64,000 bases of DNA from an uncultured Azospirillum sp. (GCA_900539605.1 UQCS01000007.1:1-64000); one strand, 5' to 3'. Shown: positions 1-9,220, counted from the stretch's first letter. Program-made: numbers and translations. Notes: a model not told the origin generated them from the sequence alone.

Positions 1-2239
1 GTTCCAGTGCTGCCACCGGCAGTGCCTGATAGGCAATCACTTCCGGCGCTACTTTCCGATAATCAGCCGATGGTTGCGGTTTAACCGGAATATCCGGTTT
101 CTCCGGGGTCGGGACATCCGGCAGTTCCGGTGTCGGAGGTGTCGGAACATCGGGTTCTTCCGGTTCAACATATTTATCCGGATTGTCCTGATCATTCATC
201 ACTAATGACCAATCCCCATGGAATCCGTAAGTGTTATAAACAACATCAAACAGGTACGGGCTTTGGTAAACGCGTGAAACGACAAACGAACCTTCGTTAC
301 CGGTTGTATCGTTATCTGATTGTGCAAACAAAATCCCGCCTTTACCGCGAATATCGGCATCCGACGATGCATGAACAATCATTTTGGTGACGCCTTCGAC
401 ATTGCCGACAATATGAAGTTCGTCTGCCTTCATATTGTCAACATCAACATCCAGATGCAAGAAGCTGTCGGTTGCCGAATAGCCTTTCAGCTTCACTGTT
501 TCCAGATAACCGTTGGCAATGTCAAACACCGCGTTGTTGAGTGACAATGAAGTCACCGCGGCAGCATCGCGGTTGGCGGTACCGTCTTCATTCAGCGAGG
601 CAACAAAGGCGCCTTTGCCGTCCCAGTTCTTGGCCGTCTGGTCTTCGTGCTGATAAGAACCAAAACGCAAAGTGGTGCCGCTTACCGTCACTTCTCCGGC
701 ATTGACGATATCGTTGTTGATTGCAATATATTGCGTCGTCGTGCCGGTAGAAGTGTCAATCGTATCGTTGCCGGTGAAAAACAGATTGTAGTGATAGTCA
801 TCATATGTAACCGTAGGCTGCCAATCCGCACCTCCATCAATGTTGTCATTAATTACCCAGGCATTAGTTCCTGTGGTATTAAAAGTCACTGCAGGAATAT
901 CGAGAGGGGATCTGGTACTTACAAAAATTGCATTATATATTTTACCTCGTTTTGTATCCTGAGTATAATTTCCGGACATAAAATGTGTATCAGAATCAGC
1001 TGTGAAAATTGTATTATTATTTTTAAAATTTGTCCAAACAGCGCCGCCTAAAGCAAGACCGGGATCAGAGGTAGCCTGTACATAGTTATTGATAAAGTTA
1101 CCGCTAATATTTCCCATCGAGCCATTAATATAAATCGCACCGCCATTAGCTTCTTTGCTGCCTAAAGCATGATTACCGATGAAATCACCTGTAACATTAC
1201 CAACTGTAGCCGAATTTTGGTATATTGAACCAATATTATTTGCAATTGCTCCTCCGCTAGCCATGCTGCCGCTAGAAGTAAATACATGATTATTAATAAA
1301 ATCACCACGGATATCACCGATTGTACTGTTTGTATAGATTGATCCACCGGCAGCCCAACCACGAATAGAAGAAGCATAGTTACTAATAAAATGTCCGGTA
1401 ATATCGTTAATCGTACCGGTACGATTATAAATCGTTCCTCCCATAACAGAATTATACCCGGTTGTATAATTGCCAATAAAGTTCCCGGTAATGTTATTGA
1501 TTTTACCATAATTACTAATAACACCGCCATTAGCTTGGCCACCAGTTGTGCTGGTATCATAGCTACGGTTATGAACAAAGTTGCCTGTAATGTTTCCAAT
1601 TGTTGCTTTATTATAAATAGCGCCGCCTTCAGCATAATATTTTACTGATTTTGCATAGTTATCTATAAAATTGCCAGTGATGTCACTAATAGTACTATTT
1701 TCATTATTATAAATGGCACCGCCTTCGGCACTGTCTCCGCTATCGGTATAATTTCCCAAAAAATCCCCGTTAATATTGCTTATAATTCCATTGTTATAAA
1801 TGGCACCTCCGTCTAATGTACTGTTGCTGAGAATAAAATCGGCATTAATCTCACCATTCAGAGCATCTTGGCGGGTATTGTAAACCGTTCTTCCCTCCGG
1901 TTGAGTATAAGTATATTTGAAATACTTAACCTGATCATTTGGCAGCTTCACTTCTACTACATCGGCATCATCTTTCAGGTCTTCGTCCACCGCGGTCCAA
2001 CTGATCAGTGGAGAAGTTGAAAAAGCTTCAGGTTTCAAATCAATTTTGTAATATTTTGTGCTCACTTTGCCGTCCGCATCGGTTTCCTGCAGCGTGAAGT
2101 TATAATCGCTTTCCGAGCCTTCAGAATAGGCAAACACACTGGTTTCTCCGAGTGTCGGTGTTAGATAAGCGGCAATTGCTGGCGCACTCAAAAAAGTGGT
2201 GGCCGTTAAAGCAATTGCCAAAGAAGTATATTTAGTCAT
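1..2239 (-). CDS. Autotransporter adhesin, N-terminal part (C-terminus beyond the window)
   Basis: The reading frame is open from an ATG at 2239 to the window edge (746 codons visible). It starts with a Sec signal peptide (MTKYTSLAIALTA..., probable cleavage after AIA). The passenger then carries about eight copies of a ~28-residue motif of the type GGAIYN...I.NITGNFI.N, which is what a right-handed beta-helix looks like. A less repetitive part follows, then a proline-rich linker (VPTPPTPELPDVPTPE) and the segment RKVAPEVIAYQALPVAA. In classical type Va autotransporters that kind of segment sits just before the translocation barrel. The barrel itself must lie beyond position 1. A Shine-Dalgarno AAGGA precedes the ATG. 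Expected location is the outer membrane with an exposed passenger; adhesion is inferred only. Alternative: a beta-helical protein without a barrel, which the PEV segment makes less likely. Confidence 0.85.
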   Translation of the reverse strand, partial: MTKYTSLAIALTATTFLSAPAIAAYLTPTLGETSVFAYSEGSESDYNFTLQETDADGKVSTKYYKIDLKPEAFSTSPLISWTAVDEDLKDDADVVEVKLPNDQVKYFKYTYTQPEGRTVYNTRQDALNGEINADFILSNSTLDGGAIYNNGIISNINGDFLGNYTDSGDSAEGGAIYNNENSTISDITGNFIDNYAKSVKYYAEGGAIYNKATIGNITGNFVHNRSYDTSTTGGQANGGVISNYGKINNITGNFIGNYTTGYNSVMGGTIYNRTGTINDITGHFISNYASSIRGWAAGGSIYTNSTIGDIRGDFINNHVFTSSGSMASGGAIANNIGSIYQNSATVGNVTGDFIGNHALGSKEANGGAIYINGSMGNISGNFINNYVQATSDPGLALGGAVWTNFKNNNTIFTADSDTHFMSGNYTQDTKRGKIYNAIFVSTRSPLDIPAVTFNTTGTNAWVINDNIDGGADWQPTVTYDDYHYNLFFTGNDTIDTSTGTTTQYIAINNDIVNAGEVTVSGTTLRFGSYQHEDQTAKNWDGKGAFVASLNEDGTANRDAAAVTSLSLNNAVFDIANGYLETVKLKGYSATDSFLHLDVDVDNMKADELHIVGNVEGVTKMIVHASSDADIRGKGGILFAQSDNDTTGNEGSFVVSRVYQSPYLFDVVYNTYGFHGDWSLVMNDQDNPDKYVEPEEPDVPTPPTPELPDVPTPEKPDIPVKPQPSADYRKVAPEVIAYQALPVAALE

Positions 2240-2556
2240 AGTTACACAATCCTTGTTTTAATGCATTTTAACGATCGTTTTTTTGATATGGCCTAATGCC
2301 GATAAAAAATTTTGCAAAAAATAAATAAAATTGTTGATTTCAAATGGTCTACAATTGATTTTTTAAAAAATTCAACCTACACTTAAGGTGTATCAAAAAA
2401 ACGATCCTTTTTTTGCAGCGGCAAAATCGGCAAAAGTTGATTTGATTGTCTTTGTTCTTCCGGCTTTATTGTTTGACTTCCAAATAGCGGTTAAAAAAAC
2501 TAAAATAAAAAACCGCCCCTGAAAGGAGCGGTTTTCCAAGTAAAAAGCGATTAAGC
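2240..2556. other. Intergenic region between autotransporter and rpsA
   Basis: A/T-rich DNA of about 317 bases with no convincing gene. It must hold the minus-strand promoter of the autotransporter, but no clear -35/-10 pair can be assigned. The palindrome ACGATCGT at about 2270 and a related ACGATCC at about 2401, each next to a T- or A-run, are the only motifs noticed. The rpsA terminator occupies its right end. Confidence 0.5.
2505..2536 (-). terminator. Intrinsic terminator of rpsA
   Basis: An inverted repeat (AAAACCGCTCCT / AGGGGCGGTTTT on the minus strand, loop TTC) is followed by a T-rich run. It lies about 20 bases after the rpsA stop codon. Confidence 0.85.
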
Positions 2557-4239
2557 TTATTTCTTTTTCAGGGCTTCGCCCAAAGCATCGCCGAGGGCAG
2601 AACCGGTGGAACCGGTGTTGGAATATTCTTCCAATGCTTTCTTTTCCTCTTCGATTTCGAGGGCTTTCACCGACAGACCGAGTTTGCCTTTTTTCTTGTC
2701 AACATTTACAATTTTGGCTTCGATAATGTCGCCGACTTTGTAGTTGTTAAGATCCTGGCCCGATTTGTCTTTCGACATATCGGCTCTTTTGATGTTGGCG
2801 GCAATACCGTCAACTTCGACGTCAACGCCCTTGTCGTCAATGGCGGTGATGGTTGCCTTAACAACGTCACCTTTCTTAAAGCCGTCCATGGCGGTAGCGT
2901 TTTCATCTTCAGTCAGTTGTTTGATGCCGAGGCTGATACGTTCTTTTTCAACATCGACGTCGATAATCTTAGCCTGAATTTCCTGGCCTTTGGCATAATC
3001 TTTAACGGCTTCTTCGCCCGATTTATCCCAAGCGATGTCAGACAGGTGGATCATACCGTCGATTTCGTCGTTCAAGCCGACAAACAAACCGAATTCGGTA
3101 ATGTTTTTGATCTTGCCTTCGATAACCGAACCGACCGGATGTTCTTCAATATAGGCAGCCCACGGGTTGGGGGTGCACTGTTTGATGCCGAGGCTGATTC
3201 TTCTCTTTTCCGGATCAACTTCCAGAACTTTGACTTCAACTTCCTGCGAGGTCGAAACGATCTTGCCGGGGTGAACGTTCTTGCGGGTCCAGCTCATTTC
3301 GGAAACGTGAACCAAACCTTCGATACCATCTTCGAGTTCAACGAACGCGCCGTAATCGGTAATGTTTGTGACTTTACCTTTGTATATGTCGCCGACCTTG
3401 AATCTTTCTTCAACATTCTGCCACGGATCGCTCTCGAGCTGTTTCATGCCGAGGCTGATTCTCTGGTTGTCTTCGTTAAATTTGATAACCTGAACCTTAA
3501 CGGTCTGACCAACCGACAGAACTTCGGCCGGATGATTGATACGTTTCCACGAAATATCGGTAACGTGCAACAGGCCGTCAACGCCGCCGAGGTCGATAAA
3601 CGCACCGTAATCGGTAATGTTTTTGACAACGCCGTCCAGAACCGAGCCTTCTTTGATCGCATCAATCAGTTCGGCTCTCGATTCGGCTCTGGTTTCTTCC
3701 AGAACAACGCGGCGCGAAACCACGATATTGCCTCTGACCTTGTCCATCTTCAAAATCTGGAACGGCTGCGAAATGCCCATCAGCGGGGTAATGTCGCGGA
3801 TCGGGCGAATGTCGATCTGAGAACCCGGCAAGAAGGCGATGGCGCCGTTCAAGTCAACAGTGAAACCACCTTTGACGCGGCCAAAGATAACACCGTTGAT
3901 TCTTTCGTTGGCGTTCATGGCTTTTTCCAGATCCTGCCATACTTCTTCGCGGCGGGCCTTTTCGCGCGAGAGAACGATATTGCCGTCGCGGTCTTCGTAA
4001 CGGTCAACATAAACTTCGACGACGTCGCCGATTTTCAGTTCCGGATTCTGACCGAATTCGCGAACTGGGATACGGCCTTCGGATTTGAGGCCGACGTCAA
4101 CGGTAACGAAATCGGGGTTAATTTTAATGATGGTTCCCTTAACAACCGAACCGATCAGGCCGTTGTCACCGAACTGTTCGTTAAGCAGGTCGGCAAAAAC
4201 TTCGTTGGTTTCAGGAATTTGAATTTCTGCTGTATTCAT
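2557..4239 (-). CDS. rpsA: 30S ribosomal protein S1
   Basis: The protein has 560 residues, normal for bacterial S1. It shows consecutive S1 RNA-binding domains of ~70-80 residues, each with the typical G..V.G.V..I...G.FV.L..GI.G..H.S pattern. Domains 3 to 5 are most regular, for example ITDYGAFIDLGGVDGLLHV and ITDYGAFVELEDGIEGLVHV. The last domain is the most divergent. S1 binds the ribosome and helps mRNAs with structured or weak leaders to load. The start chosen is the ATG at 4239 (MNTAEIQIPET), the usual S1 N-terminus; the frame is open upstream to 4332, but that extension is not S1-like. In many proteobacteria cmk sits directly upstream of rpsA; here an unrelated plus-strand gene lies between them. 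A GC hairpin (GCGCAG...CTGCGC, about 4310-4327) lies in the leader. Confidence 0.97.
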   Translation of the reverse strand: MNTAEIQIPETNEVFADLLNEQFGDNGLIGSVVKGTIIKINPDFVTVDVGLKSEGRIPVREFGQNPELKIGDVVEVYVDRYEDRDGNIVLSREKARREEVWQDLEKAMNANERINGVIFGRVKGGFTVDLNGAIAFLPGSQIDIRPIRDITPLMGISQPFQILKMDKVRGNIVVSRRVVLEETRAESRAELIDAIKEGSVLDGVVKNITDYGAFIDLGGVDGLLHVTDISWKRINHPAEVLSVGQTVKVQVIKFNEDNQRISLGMKQLESDPWQNVEERFKVGDIYKGKVTNITDYGAFVELEDGIEGLVHVSEMSWTRKNVHPGKIVSTSQEVEVKVLEVDPEKRRISLGIKQCTPNPWAAYIEEHPVGSVIEGKIKNITEFGLFVGLNDEIDGMIHLSDIAWDKSGEEAVKDYAKGQEIQAKIIDVDVEKERISLGIKQLTEDENATAMDGFKKGDVVKATITAIDDKGVDVEVDGIAANIKRADMSKDKSGQDLNNYKVGDIIEAKIVNVDKKKGKLGLSVKALEIEEEKKALEEYSNTGSTGSALGDALGEALKKK

Positions 4240-4420
4240 AAAGTAAAAACAATTCAAAATGCCATTCCCGGCAGCGGCCGGGCGGACTTGTACGCAATTG
4301 ATAAATTGAGCGCAGCGTACCCTGCGCGTCAAAGTCAGCTCTTTTATATACTTAACGATTTATTTTTCAAGCATTTTCATCTATCTTTAATCAACTTTTT
4401 TAATTAAAAATTTTTAATCA

Positions 4421-4449
4421 TTGACTTTGTGGAAAATTTTGTGTATTTT
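4421..4449 (+). promoter_or_regulatory. Candidate sigma-70 promoter of the 4500 gene
   Basis: TTGACT (4421-4426), a 17-base spacer and TATTTT (4444-4449) fit a housekeeping promoter. The predicted transcript start is ~45 bases upstream of the ATG at 4500. Confidence 0.55.
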
Positions 4450-4499
4450 TGTCTAGTAAACAGATTTTTTTATTTATTATTCATTTAATACTTTTTAAG

Positions 4500-5636
4500 A
4501 TGAAAAAGACAGATTTATTTGCAGTGCTCAGGTTCTTGTGTTTAGACAAAGTGAGAAACTATGTAAATTCGGTTAATGTCGGAATGGGGCATAACGGTGT
4601 CGAAGCGCTGATCAATGACCTCAAACGTCTTTCCACCAGCGATTTGCTGAGTGTGATCGACCTCCGCGGCAAGATCGACGTCGGGTCGTTTGAAAAGGCA
4701 GTTGAGTTGTTCCTCAACGAGCCCAAGGACCTTTCGCGTGAAAGTCTCGACAATCAGAAGACGATCGTGACGGCGCTGGGTTTTGACCGGGTGTACCATC
4801 TGTTCACGGATAAGCATTTCCGCGGCAGCGGCGTGGAAGCCGTTAGAAGCATTTTCGCCGCGTCGACGCCGGAACAACGTCGGATGGCTATGTCCGAGGG
4901 TCTGTTCCGCTATTATGGCGAATTGAGCGACAGCTCATGGGAAAGCTCACCCGAGATCATGGAGTTTCTGGCCGGCTGTTTCGTCGAAGCTATCTTCCAT
5001 TCTTTTGGGATGCATGCTTCTCCGGAACTGATCGAATATCTGGCCGACGGTTATGCTCTGAACATCGCCTATGACGAGTGTGCGGGCAAGAAAAACACCG
5101 ACTACGGTCTGCTGGCGGAGGTGATGGACTATGCGTCGGAAACCGGTATCGCCGAGTTTCTGAAGGACACCGAGAACCAGCTGACGGTTAAGACGCTCCA
5201 AACGACTCTGTTCCTCAAGGAAAAGAAAACCCTCGTGAGCGTCGTCAAAGCGGTCGGCTGTGCCAGTCCCGATATCGAACGCAACATGCTGTTCAACGGA
5301 ATTCTGCCGGAAGAAAGCGTCCAGCTGAACTTCTGCTTCCCGCAAAACTTCAGCATGCTGATGGAAACGTTCGGTGCCGAAAAGGTCATATCTCTCTTCC
5401 CCGACGGCTACAAAAAGAGCTGTTTGAATCTGTGGAACTGGGTGTTGACGGATCGCGAACCGGAAAAGTTCGACCGCAACAGGTGCTCCGATTATGAATG
5501 GAAGTTTGTGCTGGCTGACGACAAGCTTTGCATCCGCTACATCAATCAGGGCGGTAAGCTTTACAAGGAAGATATCCTGATGCTGCTCAGCTACGGCAAG
5601 GATAACCTGATCAAGTTGTATCGCGAGAAGAAGTAG
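4500..5636 (+). CDS. Hypothetical protein, 378 residues
   Basis: Not recognised. The predicted protein is soluble, has no signal peptide or membrane segment, and is rich in leucine and charged residues, suggesting a mainly alpha-helical repeat-like fold. The start chosen is the ATG at 4500 (MKKTDLFAVLRFLCLDKV). A TTG 51 bases upstream (4449) is also in frame, but it overlaps the predicted -10 box. The gene is monocistronic: a promoter-like sequence lies upstream and a strong terminator follows 20 bases after the stop. It lies between rpsA and cmk, which are often adjacent, so it may be a lineage-specific insertion. Codon use looks like that of its neighbours. No function is assigned. Confidence 0.8.
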   Translation: MKKTDLFAVLRFLCLDKVRNYVNSVNVGMGHNGVEALINDLKRLSTSDLLSVIDLRGKIDVGSFEKAVELFLNEPKDLSRESLDNQKTIVTALGFDRVYHLFTDKHFRGSGVEAVRSIFAASTPEQRRMAMSEGLFRYYGELSDSSWESSPEIMEFLAGCFVEAIFHSFGMHASPELIEYLADGYALNIAYDECAGKKNTDYGLLAEVMDYASETGIAEFLKDTENQLTVKTLQTTLFLKEKKTLVSVVKAVGCASPDIERNMLFNGILPEESVQLNFCFPQNFSMLMETFGAEKVISLFPDGYKKSCLNLWNWVLTDREPEKFDRNRCSDYEWKFVLADDKLCIRYINQGGKLYKEDILMLLSYGKDNLIKLYREKK

Positions 5637-5656
5637 TTTTCATCTTCAAACTTAAA

Positions 5657-5696
5657 ACAAAAAGAGGTTCCGTTGTTCGGAACCTCTTTTTGTTTT
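5657..5696 (+). terminator. Intrinsic terminator after the 4500 gene
   Basis: The stem AGAGGTTCCG / CGGAACCTCT has flanking A-run and T-run, so it could work in both directions. It lies ~20 bases past the stop at 5636. Confidence 0.9.
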
Positions 5697-5720
5697 CGAC
5701 TGCTGCCGAAAAACGGTACA

Positions 5721-5752
5721 AAAAACGTATCCCGAACGGGATGCGTTTTTTT
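5721..5752. terminator. Second hairpin with T-run, possibly bidirectional
   Basis: AAAAACGTATCCCG / CGGGATGCGTTTTTTT folds with an AA loop and one mismatch. It lies between the convergent 4500 gene and cmk and may be a back-up terminator for either. Confidence 0.6.
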
Positions 5753-5803
5753 GAAATCCGATATAGAAAAAGTGATCGGAAAATCAAGGCAAAAATTCTG
5801 CCC

Positions 5804-5839
5804 CCGAAAAAACAAAACCGGGACCAATTCGTCCCGGTT
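5804..5839 (-). terminator. Intrinsic terminator of cmk
   Basis: On the minus strand AACCGGGAC / GTCCCGGTT is followed by a T-rich run (5804-5815). It lies ~20 bases after the cmk stop. Confidence 0.85.
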
Positions 5840-5858
5840 AGAAATACGGCAATTGGCT

Positions 5859-6518
5859 TTAGCGCCGATGGGCATCAATGTAATCGATCGCCCGTTCGGC
5901 AACTTGATCTGCCGTCAGTGTCGAAGTGTCGAAAATAATGGCGTCGTCAGCCGCTTTCAGCGGTGCGGTCGCCCGTTCGGAGTCTCGTTTGTCGCGGGCA
6001 ATCATATCGGTCAACACTTTTTCAAAATCTGTAACGATTCCTTTTTGTACAAACTCATCATATCGGCGTTTTGCCCGCACTTCGGGGCCGGCGGTTATAA
6101 AAAATTTAATATCGGCATCGGGACAAACCACTGTTCCGGTATCACGCCCGTCATACACGGCACCGTTGGCCGGAGTTCCGTCGGCAAAAGTCGGATTATG
6201 TGAGAAATCCTGCTGCATCTTGAGAAGAGCGCTGCGTACCGCCGGATGAGCCGAAACAACCGAAGCTGCCTGTCCGCCGATGTCACTGCGAAAATCGGGA
6301 TGGCGGGAAAGTTCCATCATTTTGACAAAAGTCATTTCCGAAGCGATTCGGGCAGCCGAAACCTGATCGCGAACATCAAGCCCCTGCAGTACCATTTCCA
6401 ATCCAACCGCACGGTAAACCATACCGGTATCAAAGTAAGCCAAATGATACTTTTCGGCCAGGGTGGCAGCCAGAGTTCCTTTGCCTGCGGCGGCAGGCCC
6501 GTCAATCGTGATAATCAT
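5859..6518 (-). CDS. cmk: Cytidylate kinase
   Basis: Transfers phosphate from ATP to CMP/dCMP for pyrimidine nucleotide synthesis and salvage in the cytosol. The 219 residues match the family length. Residues 1-15 contain the P-loop GPAAAGKGT directly after MIITID. The family segment FDTGMVYRAVG follows, and later GRDTGTVVCPDADIKF and RDKRDSERATAPL correspond to the conserved substrate/lid regions. The ATG at 6518 gives the standard short N-terminus; the Shine-Dalgarno is weak. It is transcribed alone, divergent from rsmE, and ends at its own terminator. Confidence 0.97.
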   Translation of the reverse strand: MIITIDGPAAAGKGTLAATLAEKYHLAYFDTGMVYRAVGLEMVLQGLDVRDQVSAARIASEMTFVKMMELSRHPDFRSDIGGQAASVVSAHPAVRSALLKMQQDFSHNPTFADGTPANGAVYDGRDTGTVVCPDADIKFFITAGPEVRAKRRYDEFVQKGIVTDFEKVLTDMIARDKRDSERATAPLKAADDAIIFDTSTLTADQVAERAIDYIDAHRR

Positions 6519-6633
6519 ATTTTTATGCCTGTAACGAAAACTTAACTAACATCATTGTATATTCGGGTTAAACCATAAACTCAAGCCTTGGGAACGGGTT
6601 ATACAGAATTTTATTTTAACCGGGGAAATAATC

Positions 6634-7377
6634 TTGTCAAAAGCCGCCAAAATCCGTTTGTTTGTCGATCTGCCGCTAATTGAGGGGCAGTCGGTGACGT
6701 TTGCCGAAGAGCAGAGCCGCTATCTGGCTTCGGTGATGCGTCTGACCGTCAATGACGAAGTTTTGTTGTTTAACGGCCGCAACGGCGAATTTGCCGCTGT
6801 TTTGACAGCCGTGGGCAAGAAAAGTGTTCAAGCCGAAGTCCGTCGGCAAACACGGCCGTTTGTTGCCGGTGAAGATATCTGGCTTTTGTTTGCGCCGGTT
6901 AAAAAAGATCGTACCGATTATATTATCGAAAAGGCTACCGAGCTGGGAGTTAAAAAAATAATTCCGGTTATTACCCGTCATACCATTACTGACCGGGTTC
7001 GCACGGACCGTTTTGCAGCTCAGGCCGCCGAAGCGGCAGAGCAGTCGCGTCGCCTTGACGTTCCGGAAATCGGCGAAGCGGTCCGGCTGGAGTCTCTTTT
7101 GTCCGGCTGGGATCCCGAACGGCGTTTGTTTTTTATGGACGAGAGCGGCCGCGGGGCGCCGGCACGGCAAGCCTTTGCAGCTTACTGCGGCGCATCGGCG
7201 GTTTTGGTCGGTCCCGAAGGCGGCTTTTCCGATGAAGAACTGGCAGATTTGCGCTCAAAGCCGTTTGCCGTTGCCGTCAGTCTCGGACCGTTGATTTTGC
7301 GGGCAGAAACCGCGGTTGCAGCGTCACTCAGCTTGTGGCAGGCAGTCGGCGGTCATTGGGATGGAGAAGAAAAATGA
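6634..7377 (+). CDS. rsmE: 16S rRNA m3U1498 methyltransferase RsmE
   Basis: A SPOUT-class enzyme that methylates U1498 of 16S rRNA with S-adenosylmethionine. The 247 residues match the family. The N-terminal PUA-like part (RLFVDLPL... EEQSRYLASVMRL) is followed by KKDRTDYIIEKATELGV. The C-terminal knot contains VLVGPEGGFSDEEL and LGPLILRAETA, the two cofactor-binding signatures. The frame begins with TTG at 6634 after a GGGG-containing Shine-Dalgarno; no ATG lies at a plausible place. The stop overlaps the next gene's start in an ATGA, which implies translational coupling with rquA. Confidence 0.95.
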   Translation: MSKAAKIRLFVDLPLIEGQSVTFAEEQSRYLASVMRLTVNDEVLLFNGRNGEFAAVLTAVGKKSVQAEVRRQTRPFVAGEDIWLLFAPVKKDRTDYIIEKATELGVKKIIPVITRHTITDRVRTDRFAAQAAEAAEQSRRLDVPEIGEAVRLESLLSGWDPERRLFFMDESGRGAPARQAFAAYCGASAVLVGPEGGFSDEELADLRSKPFAVAVSLGPLILRAETAVAASLSLWQAVGGHWDGEEK

Positions 7378-8096
7378 AAAGAAAGAGCAGTGCTATTCCG
7401 CCGGCGCGCCGCGCGGCTGCCAAAGCCAAAATTCCGCTTTATCAAAAGGAGTTTTACAGTTGGTTGTATGAAAGTCCGCGCCTGACCGGCTGGCTGGATA
7501 ACCAGCGGTTGCTGAATATTCTGACTTTCGGTTTCAGTTCCAAAATGCTGCGTTCCTGCGCGGCGGAAATTCCGGTTTCGACCGATGTCTTGCAAATGGG
7601 CGCTACTTTCGGCGATCAAACCGGCGTGGCGGCGTCGAAAGTCGGCATTTACGGGCATTATGATCTGATTGACGTCAGTATGACTCAGCTGCGCCACCAG
7701 CGTAATAAATATTGTTATCTTTATCCTTTTATGCGCTTTGTTAATCAGGATGCTTCGGAGCCGCTCAAGCGTCAATACGATGTCATTATCTGCTATATGC
7801 TGCTTCATGAAGTGCCGTCGGCAACCCGGGTCCAGATCGTCAATAATGCGCTCGGCGCGGTCAAACCGGGCGGCAAGGTCATTTTCATTGATTACAACAA
7901 TTCGCTGATCTGGCATCCGCTGCGTTATATCGTCAAGATTTTTAACCGCTTGTACCAGCCGTTTGCCGAAAAACTGTGGAATAACGAAATTAAGAATTAT
8001 GCCCGCAATCCGTCGGAGTATTTTTGGCGCAAGACCACATTTTTCGGCCGTATGTACCAAAAAGTGGTGGCCACTAAAAAAGAAGGGCTGTACTGA
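7374..8096 (+). CDS. rquA: Rhodoquinone biosynthesis protein RquA
   Basis: RquA converts ubiquinone to rhodoquinone, the low-potential quinone used for fumarate reduction under low oxygen. The protein has 240 residues. A methyltransferase-like core replaces the standard glycine-rich cofactor motif with VLQMGATFGDQTGVAA, as RquA proteins do. It continues with YDLIDVSMTQLRHQRNK, ICYMLLHEVPS and the loop VKPGGKVIFIDYN. The C-terminus is the most specific part: WHPLRY, then PFAEKLW, then FFGRMYQKVV. From memory this aligns well with Rhodospirillum rubrum RquA. The ATG at 7374 overlaps the rsmE stop; the first ~20 residues are basic. Alternative: another class I methyltransferase, less likely given the C-terminal pattern. 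Confidence 0.85.
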   Translation: MKRKSSAIPPARRAAAKAKIPLYQKEFYSWLYESPRLTGWLDNQRLLNILTFGFSSKMLRSCAAEIPVSTDVLQMGATFGDQTGVAASKVGIYGHYDLIDVSMTQLRHQRNKYCYLYPFMRFVNQDASEPLKRQYDVIICYMLLHEVPSATRVQIVNNALGAVKPGGKVIFIDYNNSLIWHPLRYIVKIFNRLYQPFAEKLWNNEIKNYARNPSEYFWRKTTFFGRMYQKVVATKKEGLY

Positions 8097-8111
8097 CAGT
8101 CCTTCTTTTTT
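8081..8111. terminator. Terminator shared by rquA and the convergent ELM1-like gene
   Basis: AGAAGGGCTGT / ACAGTCCTTCT with flanking A- and T-runs overlaps the rquA stop codon. It separates two convergent genes and is symmetric enough to work both ways. Confidence 0.85.
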
Positions 8112-8136
8112 GCTTTAAGCACTTTGCCGTTGTTTT

Positions 8137-9117
8137 TTACTTAAACAGGGCTTTGATCCGTTCAGCGATTTCGGTTGCCGGATCCAAACGCTCCATGGCG
8201 GTGGTGTTTTCAACGTTATAAGCGTTGATATCCACGGCATAACCGCCGTCAAACAATGACTGAACAAAACGCTGGTGTTTGGGGGTCAGCCAGTTTTTGC
8301 CGTTGAAAACCATTACCGGTTTGCCTGATCCGCACGATTCGCAAGCCATCGAGACCGAATCTCCGGTGACGATGATGCGATCGGCGCAAGCATAAAAGCC
8401 CATAATCGGGTTTTCTTTTTTCTCTCCCCACAGATAAGTATAGGCCGGAATATGGGCAAGTTTTTTCATGATGATGTCTTCGGCTGATTTGCCGGTCCGG
8501 CGCGACGACGTAATCAGGATCGAACCGCTGACCTGATTGTGAACTTTCAAAATGGCATCGGCCAGCATTTCGGCGTTTTTGTCAGTAAACGGTTTATTTT
8601 TGATGGCACCGCCGACCAGTATGGCCGTCAGAGGTTTCGGCAGCGACGCAAAGACCGGAGTCCATTTTTGCCGGGCTTCTTCAAGAGCCTGGGGCGAAAT
8701 ACGATGAGCGCATCCGGTAATGTAAAGCAGATTTTCACCTTCGGCTTTGCCGCGGTCGTGTTCCGGAATAACAATCAGATCCATTTCTGAGGCACCGAAT
8801 TTTCCGGGAAACATCAATTGAATGATTTTGGTTTTTCCTTTTGACGCTTTCTTCAACCATAAGGCGATCGGCGCCGTACGGCGGCTGATTGATAAAACAG
8901 CGTCAGGAAAAGGTTCGCCTTTGATCGGCGCACTTTGCTTGCGGTCAATGCCGATCAGGGTTTTGCGCCGAATGCAGTTCGGAAGAGCCGCCAGTCGGTT
9001 ATAAACGATTTTCTTTTCAATAATTTCAAACTCGTCGGCAATTGCCGGCAAAATTCCTCTGGCCTGTCCGACGCTACCGGCGCGGTCGTCCATAAGTGCC
9101 CAAATTGTTTTTTTCAT
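8137..9117 (-). CDS. ELM1-like (mitochondrial fission ELM1 family) protein
   Basis: 326 residues, the usual length for this alphaproteobacterial/plant family (former DUF1022). It begins WALMDDRAGSVGQARGI, the typical entry motif. Later it has DAVLSISRRTAPIALWLKK, LMFPGKFGASEMDLIVIPEHD and TAILVGGAIKNKPF, and near the end RIIVTGDSVSMACESCGSGKPV. The last resembles the donor-binding half of GT-B glycosyltransferases. In plants the homologue is linked to mitochondrial division; the bacterial role is not established, and some members lie near envelope sugar genes. No signal peptide or membrane anchor is seen. Confidence 0.85.
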   Translation of the reverse strand: MKKTIWALMDDRAGSVGQARGILPAIADEFEIIEKKIVYNRLAALPNCIRRKTLIGIDRKQSAPIKGEPFPDAVLSISRRTAPIALWLKKASKGKTKIIQLMFPGKFGASEMDLIVIPEHDRGKAEGENLLYITGCAHRISPQALEEARQKWTPVFASLPKPLTAILVGGAIKNKPFTDKNAEMLADAILKVHNQVSGSILITSSRRTGKSAEDIIMKKLAHIPAYTYLWGEKKENPIMGFYACADRIIVTGDSVSMACESCGSGKPVMVFNGKNWLTPKHQRFVQSLFDGGYAVDINAYNVENTTAMERLDPATEIAERIKALFK

Positions 9118-9220
9118 GTTTGATAACTCTAATATTTTTATAGTAAAACGATTCGTTTCCCATTATATTATTTGTATTGATTAACACAATGTTTTTTTTG
9201 AGAAAAGACAGGAGGCGGCA

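Noticed and set aside
2917..4407. Long open frame on the plus strand opposite rpsA
   Set aside because: It is the antisense of a certain S1 gene; its protein is compositionally odd (N/F/D-rich) and has no ribosome-binding site.
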